Shown piece after piece: positions 10,154 through 18,720 of a stretch of 27,250 bases of DNA; the stretch's first letter is position 1; every line of letters starts with the position of its first letter. The notes below the pieces were generated by a model. It searched no databases and had not been told where the DNA came from. It was given only the letters and a program-made list of their open reading frames with translations. The translations under genes and the position numbers were made by a program. The stretch is from an uncultured Comamonadaceae bacterium (lineage in GTDB: Bacteria > Pseudomonadota > Gammaproteobacteria > Burkholderiales > Burkholderiaceae_C): contig CALBWZ010000348.1 in assembly GCA_937893415.1 (NCBI GenBank), positions 1 through 27,250 of the forward strand. Reading direction: 5' to 3'.

Positions 10154-11206
10154 TTAAGCCGTTGCGCAGTGCCCACACACCAAAGTGGCCATATGGTGCA
10201 ACGCGCGCCAAGGCGCTTTGGGCAGATCGTCTTGAGGCAAACCTTTAACCACGCCGTCCACAGCGTGCGCCAGCACGACCCACTGGGCCAACTGCTTGGT
10301 CTGCAGAGTGGGTAATACACGCTCCATTAAGCGCTCCCGAGGACCCCAGACACGGTTTTCGCGCAAGGCCATGGGCAAGGCTTTGCCAGCGCTGGTGGCT
10401 GCCTTGACGCGGTTCAAGGTGCGTATATCTTCTGCCAAGGCCCAGTGCACCAACACAGCAGCCACCCCTTCAGCTTCTAAACCATCCAGCATGCGCTGCA
10501 CGCGGCCTAGCTTGCCAGACAGCACAGCCTCACTGAGCTTGAATGCGTCATAGCGGGCCACATTGAACACCGCAGACTCAATGTGAGCCAAGGTAACTTC
10601 ACCTTGCGGGTATAGCAAACCCAATTTTTGTATTTCTTGGTGCGCGGCCAACAAGTTGCCCTCAACCCTGTCGGCAAAATACGCCAATGTTTGTTGGCCT
10701 TGTTCGCCCGTCTGGACACGCTGGCCTTGCAAGGCCAGTCGCTGCGCAATCCAATTGGGCAACGCGCCTCTGTCCACACTGTCAACCTTAACCGTGACGC
10801 CAGAACCATCTAGGGCACCGAACCAGCCGCTTTTGGTGGCCGCACCATCTAAGCGGGGCAACACCACCAACGTTAGTGTTTCTTCGCTGCGGGCCGCCAT
10901 ATGGGCCAGGTCTTGTAACGCCGTTGAGCCGTCTTTACCGGGTTTACCGCTGGGTATACGCACCTCAATGAGTTGCTTGTCGGCAAACAAACTCAGCGAT
11001 GCGCCGCTGGCAATAACCTCACCCCAGTCGAACCTAGCGCCTGCTACCGTGTGCACCACACGTTCAGAAAACCCTCTGGCGCGTGCTTGCGCGCGAATCA
11101 CGTCGCAGGCTTCTTGCACCAGCAAAGCCTCATCGCCATAGACCGTGTAGAGGCTTTTCAAGCCTTGCTCTACATGCGCGTCAAGTGCGTTAGCTGACAG
11201 TTGCAT
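10154..11206 (-). CDS. holA: DNA polymerase III subunit delta
   Basis: HolA is the delta subunit of the clamp-loader complex, which opens the beta sliding clamp so it can be placed on primed DNA. The 350-aa length matches the family (E. coli 343). The N-terminal region has the typical LYTVYGDEALLVQEACDVIR (about 19-38), followed by ATPase-like domains without a Walker A motif, as usual for delta, and the helical segment EGNLLAAHQEIQKLGLLY and YDAFKLSEAVLSGK in domain III. It follows lptE by 19 bases, the same order (leuS, lptE, holA) as in many Gram-negative bacteria including E. coli, which supports the call. Translation may be coupled to lptE, since no independent ribosome binding site is evident. 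Confidence 0.96.
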   Translation of the reverse strand: MQLSANALDAHVEQGLKSLYTVYGDEALLVQEACDVIRAQARARGFSERVVHTVAGARFDWGEVIASGASLSLFADKQLIEVRIPSGKPGKDGSTALQDLAHMAARSEETLTLVVLPRLDGAATKSGWFGALDGSGVTVKVDSVDRGALPNWIAQRLALQGQRVQTGEQGQQTLAYFADRVEGNLLAAHQEIQKLGLLYPQGEVTLAHIESAVFNVARYDAFKLSEAVLSGKLGRVQRMLDGLEAEGVAAVLVHWALAEDIRTLNRVKAATSAGKALPMALRENRVWGPRERLMERVLPTLQTKQLAQWVVLAHAVDGVVKGLPQDDLPKAPWRALHHMATLVCGHCATA

Positions 11207-11225
11207 AACAAACGCCGGCGCCGGG

Positions 11226-11798
11226 CTAGGGTCGGCGCTGCAACATCACCGCGCTTAAGCTGCGAACAACTTGCTGAACCACGCGGGCTTGCAGGTTGTC
11301 AAATACAGCGTCTTGCTCTAGCTGCTTTGACAAGGTTGCCGACTCTTGGTAGCTCAAGTCTTGGTCCAACACAATGTCGGCTGGCGGGGTGAGTGCTCGC
11401 CCAGCGATGTCCAAGGCTTGCCAGCTGAAAGTGATGCGCAAATTGAGCTCGCGAACCTGACCCGCAATGGTTGATCCCACCACCGTTCGTTCGCGCTGGT
11501 CGGATGACACGGCAAGCAGCACACCACGCTGCGCAGGCGCATCACCGGCACTGTTGGTTGCCATTAAGGTATCAACCCGGGCGACGCCCCGAGTGGCAAG
11601 GGCTTGTGTCAACGCGGCGCTGACCAAACCTATGCTGCCTCGAAACTGCACTTGCTCAAAATCCAACTGAGACAAGTCACCCCTTAAGCGAAAGCCACAC
11701 GCACTTAAAGCGCTTACTGCCAACGTGCTGAGGCCGGCTTTAAGCCACGCTCGCCGGCCAATTGTGGCGGGTGTGATGGGAATAACGTTAGGTGTCAT
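11226..11798 (-). CDS. lptE: LPS-assembly lipoprotein LptE
   Basis: LptE is an outer-membrane lipoprotein that plugs and matures LptD, the channel inserting lipopolysaccharide at the cell surface. The sequence starts with a lipoprotein signal: basic GRRAWLKAG, a hydrophobic stretch, and lipobox LSAC with the acylated Cys at 34, directly followed by GFRLRG, the hallmark start of mature LptE. Later QVRELNLRITFSWQ and LDQDLSYQESA fit the family. The start is taken as the ATG at 11798, seven bases after the leuS stop; a TTG at 11816 is in frame but would overlap leuS and only lengthen the signal. The length of 190 aa is normal. Its position between leuS and holA is the widely conserved one. Confidence 0.94.
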   Translation of the reverse strand: MTPNVIPITPATIGRRAWLKAGLSTLAVSALSACGFRLRGDLSQLDFEQVQFRGSIGLVSAALTQALATRGVARVDTLMATNSAGDAPAQRGVLLAVSSDQRERTVVGSTIAGQVRELNLRITFSWQALDIAGRALTPPADIVLDQDLSYQESATLSKQLEQDAVFDNLQARVVQQVVRSLSAVMLQRRP

Positions 11799-11805
11799 GA
11801 TGCTA

Positions 11806-14484
11806 TCAAACCACAATGTTGACCAACCGTCCTGGCACCACTATGACTTTTTTAGCCGGTACGCCATTGGCTTGTTTTAAGAAGGCTTCGTTGGACAAGG
11901 CCGCGGCCTCAATATCAGCCTTGCTGGCACCAGCGGGCACTTGTAACGCGCCGCGCAACTTGCCGTTGATTTGCAGCATCAACGCCACAACATCTTGAAC
12001 CAAGGCTGTGTCATCGACTTGTGGCCAGGGTGCGTCTAGCAGCTCGACCTTCGTGTTCAAGCGCAACTCAGCCCACAAGGTGCAGGTCATGTGCGGGCAA
12101 GCCGGGTACAACACACGCAACATGATGGAGAAGCACTCGGCCAAGGCTTGTTGCTCAGCAGGTGAGTTGCCCAACACGGCGGCTTCCAACGTGTTCAGCA
12201 TCTTCATGACGGCTGAGACCACTGTGTTGTATTGCATGCGCTCGTAGTCAAACGAGGCTTGGCGCAGCACCGTATGAATGTCGAACCGCAAGGCTTTCGC
12301 ACCCTCGCTGTAAGGTGGTGCAGCGTGGCTGCTAGAGGCACCTATCGCCAATGTCTCGCGGTGCTTGTAAGCAAAATTCCAAACACGGCGTAAGAAGCGA
12401 AAGCTGCCTTCTACCGCCGAGTCGTTCCACTCCAAAGTAGCCTCTGGCGGTGCGGTGAACATGGTGTACAAACGCGCTGTATCTGCGCCAAATGTATCAA
12501 TCAGAGACTGCGGATCAACGCCGTTGTTCTTGGATTTGGACATGGTGCCCACGCCCTCGTAATCGATCGCTGCGCCTACGGACAAACCACTCGCCGCCTT
12601 GGTGAGAGTGGCACCGGTTACTTTGCCGTCGCCATCGTGCGTATGAACCACATCGCTGGGCCAAAAATACTCTTTCCCACCTTGCTCTGTGCGGTGAGAG
12701 TAAATATGGTTGAGCACCATCCCTTGTGTGAGCAGTTTGGAGAAAGGCTCATCCACAGACACCAAGCCAATGTCACGCATGACTTTGGTCCAAAATCTGG
12801 CGTACAACAAATGCAAAATTGCATGTTCAATGCCGCCAATGTACTGGTCCATGCCACCAGCCATCCAGTACTGCGCGCCGTCGCCTACCATGGCGTCTGC
12901 ATTGTGTGGGTCGCAGTAGCGCATGAAATACCAAGACGAGTCCACGAAGGTATCCATGGTGTCTGTTTCGCGCTTGGCAGGCTTGGCGCATGTTGGGCAA
13001 CTGACGTTCAAAAACGCTGCCGAAGTGTTCAAAGGGTTGCCGCTGCCGTCAGGCACAAGGTCTTGAGGCAGGACCACGGGCAGGTCTTTTTCTGGCACAG
13101 GCACTGCGCCGCAGTCGTCGCAGTGGATGATGGGAATAGGCGTGCCCCAGTAACGCTGGCGGCTGATGCCCCAGTCGCGCAAACGCCATGTGGTTTGCTT
13201 GTCACCCAAGCCTTTGTTGTGTAAGTCTGCGGCCACAGCGTCCACGCATGCGGCAAAGTCAAGGCCGTTGTATGCGCCTGAATGTATGGCCACACCGCGA
13301 CCTTTGGTGGCGTACCACTCGCTCCATTGCGTGTCATCAAATGGGGCACTACCGGGCACATCCACCACGGGCTGAATGGCCAGGTCGTATTTGAGTGCAA
13401 AGGCAAAGTCACGCTCGTCGTGTGCGGGCACACCCATCACAGCACCATCGCCATAACTCATGAGCACATAGTTACCCACCCACAGCGGCACGGCTTCGCC
13501 TGTGATGGGGTGTGTCACAGTCAGGCCAGTGTCCATGCCCACTTTGTCTTTGACGGCCATCTCGGCTTCGGTGGTGCCACCTTGCTGGCACGCCACAACA
13601 AAAGCCGCCAAGGCTGGTTGGCTTGCCGCTGCGTGCGTGGCCAACGCATGTTCTGGTGCTACTGCGCAGAAGGTCACGCCCATGATGGTATCTGCACGGG
13701 TGGTAAACACGTACATGCGCCCGTCACCAATCAACTCGCCGGTACTGCTGCGTATGCTGTGTTCAAACGCGAAGCGCACACCTTCGCTCTTGCCTATCCA
13801 GTTTTCTTGCATGGCGCGTACACGCTCAGGCCACCCGCTGAGCGTCGCATTCGGGTTGCTATTTTGAACGTGCGCCAGCAATTCTGGCGCGTAATCTGTG
13901 ATCTTGAGGTAGTAGCCAGGTATCTCGCGCTTCTCAACCACCGCACCTGTACGCCAGCCTTTGCCATCAATAACTTGCTCGTTGGCCAGCACCGTTTTGT
14001 CGACTGGATCCCAGTTCACAACCTGGGTCTTGCGGTAGGCAATACCCTTGTCCAGCATTTTCAAAAATAGCCACTGGTTCCACTTGTAATAAGCGGGATC
14101 GCAAGTGGCGATTTCGCGCGACCAATCGATTGCCAAACCCATAGCCTGCATCTGCTTTTTCATGTAGGCGATGTTGTCGAAAGTCCACTGGGCAGGCGGC
14201 ACTTTGTTTTTCAATGCTGCGTTCTCTGCTGGCAGCCCAAATGCGTCCCACCCCATGGGCATCAATACGTTGTAACCCTTCATGCGCAGTTGGCGTGTGA
14301 GCATGTCGTTGATGGTGTAGTTGCGCACGTGACCCATATGCAACTTACCGCTGGGGTAAGGCAACATGGAACAGGCGTAAAACTTAGGCCGCGACTTGTC
14401 CTCAGTCACACGGTACACATCTGCGCTTAGCCACGCACTGCGCACAGCTTGTTCAATAACTTGGGGTTCGAATTTCTCTTGCAT
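11806..14484 (-). CDS. leuS: Leucyl-tRNA synthetase
   Basis: LeuS charges tRNA-Leu with leucine; it is a class Ia synthetase with an editing domain. From the chosen ATG (14484) the protein is 892 aa. The ATP-binding HIGH-type motif is HMGH at 49-52 ([16 protein letters not shown]). The inserted editing domain includes [14 protein letters not shown] and [15 protein letters not shown], with the conserved Asp that positions mischarged amino acids. The KMSKS-type loop is TMSKSKNN starting at Met648, so the first Lys is Thr here. [19 protein letters not shown] stretch is also present. An in-frame ATG at 14526 would add 14 residues, but family proteins begin close to MQEKFEP, so I use the later ATG. 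It lies 56 bases downstream of dapB and seven bases before lptE. Confidence 0.98.
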   Translation of the reverse strand: MQEKFEPQVIEQAVRSAWLSADVYRVTEDKSRPKFYACSMLPYPSGKLHMGHVRNYTINDMLTRQLRMKGYNVLMPMGWDAFGLPAENAALKNKVPPAQWTFDNIAYMKKQMQAMGLAIDWSREIATCDPAYYKWNQWLFLKMLDKGIAYRKTQVVNWDPVDKTVLANEQVIDGKGWRTGAVVEKREIPGYYLKITDYAPELLAHVQNSNPNATLSGWPERVRAMQENWIGKSEGVRFAFEHSIRSSTGELIGDGRMYVFTTRADTIMGVTFCAVAPEHALATHAAASQPALAAFVVACQQGGTTEAEMAVKDKVGMDTGLTVTHPITGEAVPLWVGNYVLMSYGDGAVMGVPAHDERDFAFALKYDLAIQPVVDVPGSAPFDDTQWSEWYATKGRGVAIHSGAYNGLDFAACVDAVAADLHNKGLGDKQTTWRLRDWGISRQRYWGTPIPIIHCDDCGAVPVPEKDLPVVLPQDLVPDGSGNPLNTSAAFLNVSCPTCAKPAKRETDTMDTFVDSSWYFMRYCDPHNADAMVGDGAQYWMAGGMDQYIGGIEHAILHLLYARFWTKVMRDIGLVSVDEPFSKLLTQGMVLNHIYSHRTEQGGKEYFWPSDVVHTHDGDGKVTGATLTKAASGLSVGAAIDYEGVGTMSKSKNNGVDPQSLIDTFGADTARLYTMFTAPPEATLEWNDSAVEGSFRFLRRVWNFAYKHRETLAIGASSSHAAPPYSEGAKALRFDIHTVLRQASFDYERMQYNTVVSAVMKMLNTLEAAVLGNSPAEQQALAECFSIMLRVLYPACPHMTCTLWAELRLNTKVELLDAPWPQVDDTALVQDVVALMLQINGKLRGALQVPAGASKADIEAAALSNEAFLKQANGVPAKKVIVVPGRLVNIVV

Positions 14485-14540
14485 GCTGGAATGGTGTGCT
14501 GGTGCCTGAGTGCATGCGCGGGGCATACAGACTCAAAAAT

Positions 14541-15374
14541 TTAATGAAGTCCGAGTACGTCAAACATGTCGTACATGCCACTGGATTTATCCGCCAGAAA
14601 GCGTGCTGCACGCAAACTGCCTTGGGCATACGTGGCTCGGCTGCTGGACTTGTGCGTAATTTCTATGCGTTCGCCTGTGCCGGCAAACAGCACGGTATGG
14701 TCACCCACTATGTCACCACCACGAATAGTTGCAAAGCCAATCGTGGATGGGTCACGCTCACCTGTCACGCCGTCGCGCCCGTAAACAGCGCAATCTTTTA
14801 AGTCTCGACCAAGGGCATGGGCAACCACCTCACCCATTTTTAACGCAGTGCCTGATGGCGCATCCACTTTGTGTCTATGGTGGGCCTCAATGATTTCGAT
14901 GTCGTAGCCGGTTGGCATGGCTTTGGCCGCCATCTCCAACAGCTTCAGAGTCACGTTGACACCCACACTCATGTTGGGCGCCATCACCAATGCAGTGGTG
15001 GCGCTGGCATGTTGCAGTTGGGCTTTTTGCTCGTCGCTAAAGCCTGTGGTGCCAATCACCACGGCCACGCCGGCGGCACTGGCTGCCTGCACATGCGCCA
15101 ACGTGCCTTCTGGCCTGGTGAAGTCAATCAACACGTGAGCGCCGGCCAGTGCTGTGGCCAAGTCGCTTTGAATCACAACACCCGTTGTGCGCCCGGCAAA
15201 TGCCCCTGCGTCTTGGCCTAGCGCGGGTGAACTGGCGTGGTCTAGCGCGCCAACCAATGTCATGTTGGCGTCTGCACACACGGCATCAACCAGCATCTGC
15301 CCCATGCGCCCACTGGCGCCGGCAATCACCACCCGTAGGGCGCTGCGCGCATCGGCTTGTAAGTCTGAGCTCAT
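14541..15374 (-). CDS. dapB: 4-hydroxy-tetrahydrodipicolinate reductase
   Basis: DapB reduces the dihydrodipicolinate-level intermediate with NAD(P)H on the way to diaminopimelate and lysine, so it feeds both peptidoglycan and protein synthesis. The 277-aa length is typical. The N-terminal Rossmann loop is [14 protein letters not shown] (about 15-28), the hinge segment [12 protein letters not shown] follows, then [15 protein letters not shown], and the catalytic block [15 protein letters not shown] contains the conserved His pair and the Lys. The C-terminal [19 protein letters not shown] is also family-typical. The ATG overlaps the bamE stop codon by four bases (ATGA), which strongly suggests translational coupling. 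Confidence 0.98.
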   Translation of the reverse strand: MSSDLQADARSALRVVIAGASGRMGQMLVDAVCADANMTLVGALDHASSPALGQDAGAFAGRTTGVVIQSDLATALAGAHVLIDFTRPEGTLAHVQAASAAGVAVVIGTTGFSDEQKAQLQHASATTALVMAPNMSVGVNVTLKLLEMAAKAMPTGYDIEIIEAHHRHKVDAPSGTALKMGEVVAHALGRDLKDCAVYGRDGVTGERDPSTIGFATIRGGDIVGDHTVLFAGTGERIEITHKSSSRATYAQGSLRAARFLADKSSGMYDMFDVLGLH

Positions 15375-16000
15375 TGCGCAACCTGCTCATTCAATGCCGG
15401 ATAAGTGGCACCGCTCGGCATGGTTGCGTTGTTGGCCTTTGGTGCTGTGCTCTTGGCCTTTAAAGCCGCTTGCTGTGTTTGAAACAGCTTGAGTTGCTCT
15501 GACGTGGCTTGTAAGGGCAACGACTCTTCGGTGTTGACAGGGCGGCTGATAGACTTAACGAATTCCAGCTCTGAGGGCATGTCATCGCCCACAAATTTGG
15601 CAAGCTTGCCGTCTTCAAACCAAGTTGTTAGGTTGCGCTGCTGGTCTGGATAGCCTTGACGGGCCCAAGTGAACACATAGTCCCACCGGTTGTTGTGGAA
15701 CACGCTTTGCAACAACGGCGTGCCCAGCGCACCGGCGACTTGCTCTCTATTCATGCCAACTTTCAGAAGTGCCACTTGTTCTTTGGTAATGACATTACCT
15801 TGCAATATATCGGGGCGGTAAGGGCTGAGAAAGCCGCCCAAGGTGCTGATGGTTTGCCCGATTCCGGACTCGGGTTTTGACACCGCAGCGTCTGGCGCAG
15901 AACCACCACCACTGGCGCAACCAACAAGCGCGGCAACAAGACCCACCGCGCACATTTGCAAGCGGCGGCGCGTTGAGATTAAAAAGGTGGCAGACGTCAT
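15371..16000 (-). CDS. bamE: Outer membrane protein assembly factor BamE (SmpA/OmlA)
   Basis: BamE is an outer-membrane lipoprotein of the BAM complex that folds beta-barrel proteins into the outer membrane. A lipoprotein signal is visible: RRR at 11-13, a hydrophobic stretch, and lipobox LVGC with the acylated Cys at 28. The SmpA/OmlA domain follows: [20 protein letters not shown], then [22 protein letters not shown] and [14 protein letters not shown] chose the ATG at 16000 (209 aa), which gives a compact signal peptide; an ATG at 16051 is in frame and would put 17 extra residues before it. After the domain there is a roughly 60-residue tail rich in Gln, Ala, Lys and Ser that is longer than in E. 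coli BamE (113 aa). It diverges from fur, an arrangement also known for omlA and fur in other proteobacteria, and overlaps dapB by four bases. Confidence 0.93.
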   Translation of the reverse strand: MTSATFLISTRRRLQMCAVGLVAALVGCASGGGSAPDAAVSKPESGIGQTISTLGGFLSPYRPDILQGNVITKEQVALLKVGMNREQVAGALGTPLLQSVFHNNRWDYVFTWARQGYPDQQRNLTTWFEDGKLAKFVGDDMPSELEFVKSISRPVNTEESLPLQATSEQLKLFQTQQAALKAKSTAPKANNATMPSGATYPALNEQVAQ

Positions 16001-16051
16001 AAATGTGTGGCCCAAAAGGCCTGGCGTTTGGGTGTCTGGTTGCTGCGCCAT

Positions 16052-16177
16052 TGCAGTTTATTGGTACAACCCAGCATCTGATCACGTGCAGGTGTTACAC
16101 GCGGACTATGATCTAAGGATTGTAGTTCAGGGGACATCTTCCCCCACCCCCGTTCAACTTCAGTTTTAAAGCCTTTT
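16052..16177. promoter_or_regulatory. Divergent bamE-fur promoter region
   Basis: These 126 bases separate two divergent genes and must hold both promoters. On the plus strand TATGAT at 16107-16112 matches the sigma-70 -10 consensus in five of six bases and lies 66 bases before the fur ATG, but I see no good -35 at the right distance. No clear Fur-box inverted repeat was found, so Fur autoregulation is not supported from the sequence. A run of C residues (about 16140-16150) precedes the fur start, and neither gene has a strong ribosome binding site. Confidence 0.35.
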
Positions 16178-16612
16178 ATGAGCACCTTAGACGAACTCAA
16201 AAATACTGGCCTCAAGGCAACACTGCCAAGGCTCAAAATTTTGGAAGTTTTCCAAAATGCCAGCCTGCGACATTTGGCCGCAGACGATGTCTACCGCCTG
16301 CTGTTAGATGGCAAGGCCGACATAGGCTTGGCAACTGTTTACCGGGTATTGATGCAGTTTGAGCAAGCTGGCCTGTTGGTGCGCAGCAATTTTGAATCGG
16401 GCAAAGCTGTTTATGAGTTAGACCATGGTCAGCACCATGACCACTTGGTGTGCTTAGATTGCGGGCGAGTGGAGGAGTTTTTTGACGAGGATATTGAAAA
16501 ACGTCAACATGACATTGCCAAAGCCAAAGGCTTTGTGTTGCAAGAGCACGCGCTGTCGCTGTATGCCAACTGCGCCAAAGACAACTGCCCTCACAGCAAG
16601 CAGACAGCCTAA
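16178..16612 (+). CDS. fur: Ferric uptake regulator Fur
   Basis: Fur is a cytoplasmic Fe(II)-dependent transcriptional repressor of iron-uptake genes. The 144-aa length is standard. The N-terminal winged helix includes [13 protein letters not shown] and [20 protein letters not shown], the DNA-recognition helix. The metal sites are visible: [17 protein letters not shown] carries the His cluster (His83, His86, His87, His89) and Cys92/Cys95, and a second Cys pair, Cys132 and Cys137, lies near the C-terminus, giving the four-Cys structural zinc site. [10 protein letters not shown] favours Fur over Zur or PerR. It diverges from bamE and converges on hprK with only ten bases between stop codons. 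Confidence 0.96.
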   Translation: MSTLDELKNTGLKATLPRLKILEVFQNASLRHLAADDVYRLLLDGKADIGLATVYRVLMQFEQAGLLVRSNFESGKAVYELDHGQHHDHLVCLDCGRVEEFFDEDIEKRQHDIAKAKGFVLQEHALSLYANCAKDNCPHSKQTA

Positions 16613-16622
16613 ACAACAGTCT

Positions 16623-17576
16623 TTAATCCAGCCCTTGCGTCATGGCTAAGCGCTGACGCTCTAGGAACTCTTTGTAAGTGTCTATGCCGCGCAACTGCAA
16701 AATAGTGTTGCGAACGGCGGCCTCCACCAACACCGCGATGTTGCGCCCAGCCACCACTTGGATCACAGCCTTGCGCACAGGCACGCCCAGTACATCTTGG
16801 TTGAGGGCCTCATGGGGCATGCGTTCATACTTGCGCTCCATGGTTTCTTTGCGAACCAAATGAACAATCAACTTGAGGCGCAGCTTGCGCCTCACCGCCG
16901 TCTCGCCAAAAATGGCCTTAATGTCTAACAAGCCTATCCCGCGCACTTCCAGTAGGTTTTGCAGCAACGCGGGACAGCGACCTTCAATGGACGCTTGGTT
17001 GATTCGAAACAAATCAACGGCATCGTCAGCAACCAAACCATGGCCACGTGAAATAAGCTCAAGGCCTAGCTCACTTTTACCCAGCCCAGACTCGCCGGTA
17101 ATCATCACGCCCATACCCAGAATGTCCATGAACACACCGTGCATGGTGGAGCGCTCAGCAAAGTGTTTGGACAAGTAAGCGCGCAGCACATCCACCACAA
17201 AGGCGGCCGACTCAAGGGTTGCAAATAACGGGATGCCAGCGCGCTCACACATGGCAAGTAACTCTGGCGGAGCTTCAGCGCCATCGGCCAGCACCAATGC
17301 TGGCGGCTCCAAGCCCACGATACGCGCCACGCGCCTGGCGCAATCTTCGCTGGCGTCACGTGACAAATAGGCAATTTCACGCGCGCCCATGACTTGAACG
17401 CGGTAGGGGTGTATGTAGTTGAGGTAGCCCACCAAGTCGGCGCCAGATCGTGCGGCGCGGATGGCCACCTCGTCAAAGGGCCGGTCTGACGCGTCTAAGC
17501 CAGCGACCCACTCCCAGCCCAAACGCTCCCTATGGGCCTCAAACAATACATCGGCACTGATGACAATAGGGCGCAT
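16623..17576 (-). CDS. hprK: HPr kinase/phosphorylase
   Basis: HprK phosphorylates and dephosphorylates HPr on a serine. In proteobacteria it commonly sits with nitrogen-PTS genes and acts in regulation rather than sugar uptake. The 317-aa length is typical. The N-terminal domain ends at about residue 130; His146 precedes the kinase domain, the Walker A loop is GESGLGKS at 161-168, [14 protein letters not shown] follows, and the HprK signature [11 protein letters not shown] is present. It lies 27 bases downstream of ptsN on the same strand, so the two are probably co-transcribed. No gene for HPr or enzyme I is in the window, so the partner proteins must be encoded elsewhere. No clear ribosome binding site precedes the ATG. 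Confidence 0.96.
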   Translation of the reverse strand: MRPIVISADVLFEAHRERLGWEWVAGLDASDRPFDEVAIRAARSGADLVGYLNYIHPYRVQVMGAREIAYLSRDASEDCARRVARIVGLEPPALVLADGAEAPPELLAMCERAGIPLFATLESAAFVVDVLRAYLSKHFAERSTMHGVFMDILGMGVMITGESGLGKSELGLELISRGHGLVADDAVDLFRINQASIEGRCPALLQNLLEVRGIGLLDIKAIFGETAVRRKLRLKLIVHLVRKETMERKYERMPHEALNQDVLGVPVRKAVIQVVAGRNIAVLVEAAVRNTILQLRGIDTYKEFLERQRLAMTQGLD

Positions 17577-17603
17577 AGTGTGTCGCTGCGGATGGGGTTG
17601 GGT

Positions 17604-18077
17604 TTAGGCTTGCGCCGTATGGGCCGACTGCCAGCCGGCAATGAGTTGGTACAGCTCAGGCGCACTTGGCGCCGTTTTCATGCGCTCGCGCAAATCGGCG
17701 TCGCTCAATATTTCAGCAATTTCTGACAGGATCTCTAAATGCTTTTGCGTCGCAGCCTCAGGGACCAACAAGCAAATCATCAACATAACGGCTTGTTCGT
17801 CAGGCGCATCAAACGCGATTGGCGTGGCCAACTGGAACACCGCAGCCATAGGCTGTTTCAGCCCTTTGATTCGACCATGAGGAATAGCCACACCGTGACC
17901 CAAGCCCGTAGAGCCTAGGCGCTCGCGGGCAAACAAACTATCGGTCACCAACGACCGGTTTAACCCGTGCTGGCTCTCAAACAGCAGCCCCACTTCTTCA
18001 AATGCACGTTTTTTACTCGTGGCATCCAACTCAACCGACACTTGCTCAACGGGCAAGATTGCAGACAAACGATTCAT
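17604..18077 (-). CDS. ptsN: PTS IIA-like nitrogen regulatory protein PtsN
   Basis: PtsN (EIIA-Ntr) is the end point of the nitrogen phosphotransferase relay. It takes phosphate from NPr/HPr and, in E. coli, controls potassium transport and other systems by protein contact. The 157-aa protein has the active-site His67 in GLGHGVAIPHGRI, matching the family motif, and MLMICLLVPE and HLEILSEIAEIL in the C-terminal half. The ATG is preceded by AGAGGG a few bases upstream on the minus strand, a good ribosome binding site. It is followed by hprK after 27 bases, and hpf lies upstream beyond a terminator. PtsN is known in E. coli to bind the potassium importer TrkA and the sensor KdpD; the kup gene in this window might be relevant, but nothing here proves it. 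Confidence 0.95.
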   Translation of the reverse strand: MNRLSAILPVEQVSVELDATSKKRAFEEVGLLFESQHGLNRSLVTDSLFARERLGSTGLGHGVAIPHGRIKGLKQPMAAVFQLATPIAFDAPDEQAVMLMICLLVPEAATQKHLEILSEIAEILSDADLRERMKTAPSAPELYQLIAGWQSAHTAQA

Positions 18078-18138
18078 GAGGACCCTCTAGCGGTGTTAGT
18101 AATAACACGGATTGCAATGCAACTTCACCAATAAGAAA

Positions 18139-18165
18139 AAGCCACCTGAAATCAGGTGGCTTATT
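18139..18165 (-). terminator. Intrinsic terminator between hpf and ptsN
   Basis: GCCACCTG (18141-18148) pairs perfectly with CAGGTGGC (18153-18160) around a four-base loop, extendable by one more pair. Read on the minus strand the stem is followed by TTTTTCTT, so it works as a Rho-independent terminator for hpf. It lies about 60 bases after the hpf stop and before ptsN, so ptsN probably needs its own promoter or readthrough. The plus-strand side carries only a short TT-A-TT run and may act weakly in that direction. Confidence 0.88.
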
Positions 18166-18223
18166 GCGTGATGTCATTTTTAACACTTTTTCGGACTCTA
18201 ACAAGCCCAAAGTGGTGTCAAGC

Positions 18224-18553
18224 CTACATCAATCGCTTAGCACTTTGATGACTATGATCTTGGGACTTGTCTTTGTGACGTAGTACTTGCCTGTCCATTT
18301 TGTCGACCAAATCGTCTAAAGCTGCATATAAATCAGCATGCGCGCTCTCAGCAAATAGATCTTTGCCCTTCACGTGGATATTGCACTCTGCACGCTGTCT
18401 GAGGTCTTTTTCTTTGAGGTTATCTATGGTTAACAAAACCCTGACATCGACAACTTGGTCGAAGTGCCGGGTGATTTTGTCTAGTTTGCTCGTCACGTAA
18501 TTGCGCAGGGCTGGGGTGAGGTCAAGGTGGTGTCCGCTGATGGTCAAGTTCAT
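18224..18553 (-). CDS. hpf: Ribosome hibernation promoting factor (short HPF/RaiA family)
   Basis: HPF binds the 30S decoding region and, in the short form, promotes 100S ribosome dimers together with RMF in stationary phase. The 109-aa protein begins [20 protein letters not shown], typical of short HPF, and continues with [17 protein letters not shown] and [16 protein letters not shown]; the family's beta-alpha-beta core is complete by about residue 95. It lacks the C-terminal domain of long HPF. A near-perfect ribosome binding site, AGGAGG at 18561-18566, lies seven bases before the ATG, much stronger than at neighbouring genes. It ends before a terminator. Upstream is an MFS transporter, not rpoN, which often precedes hpf in proteobacteria. 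Confidence 0.94.
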   Translation of the reverse strand: MNLTISGHHLDLTPALRNYVTSKLDKITRHFDQVVDVRVLLTIDNLKEKDLRQRAECNIHVKGKDLFAESAHADLYAALDDLVDKMDRQVLRHKDKSQDHSHQSAKRLM

Positions 18554-18560
18554 AAATAAG

Positions 18561-18566
18561 CCTCCT
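18561..18566 (-). promoter_or_regulatory. Strong ribosome binding site of hpf
   Basis: The minus strand reads AGGAGG at 18566-18561, seven bases before the hpf ATG. It is the best Shine-Dalgarno match in the window and fits high expression. The adjacent CCTAA/TTAGG arms (18564-18576 region) could form a five-pair stem covering part of it, but this is short and unproven. Confidence 0.8.
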
Positions 18567-18585
18567 AAAGCTTAGGTTAACGTGG

Positions 18586-18619
18586 GCAGCAGGAGCAGCT
18601 AATCGGTTACTCCCGCTGC
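18586..18619. repeat. Inverted repeat between the MFS gene and hpf
   Basis: GCAGCAGGAG (18586-18595) and CTCCCGCTGC (18610-18619) form a ten-pair stem with one wobble around a 14-base loop. There is no T-run on either side, so it is not a standard terminator. It could protect the MFS transcript end or act in the hpf leader. The rest of the 167-base gap (18554-18720) holds no gene that I can support. Confidence 0.45.
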
Positions 18620-18720
18620 AAGAAAAACCGACTCAACACCACTATGCACCTGCCCATGCACATTTGCAATATTGCGGCGCAGCATGACCTAGTCCCCCTC
18701 AGCTCTTTGGCAACTCACCC

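Noticed and set aside
11214..11224. CCGGCGCCGG palindrome between lptE and holA
   Set aside because: A ten-base GC palindrome without loop or T-run in a 19-base gap; most likely base composition.
16052..16177. Fur box in front of fur
   Set aside because: No stretch resembles GATAATGATAATC closely enough on either strand; autoregulation cannot be claimed.
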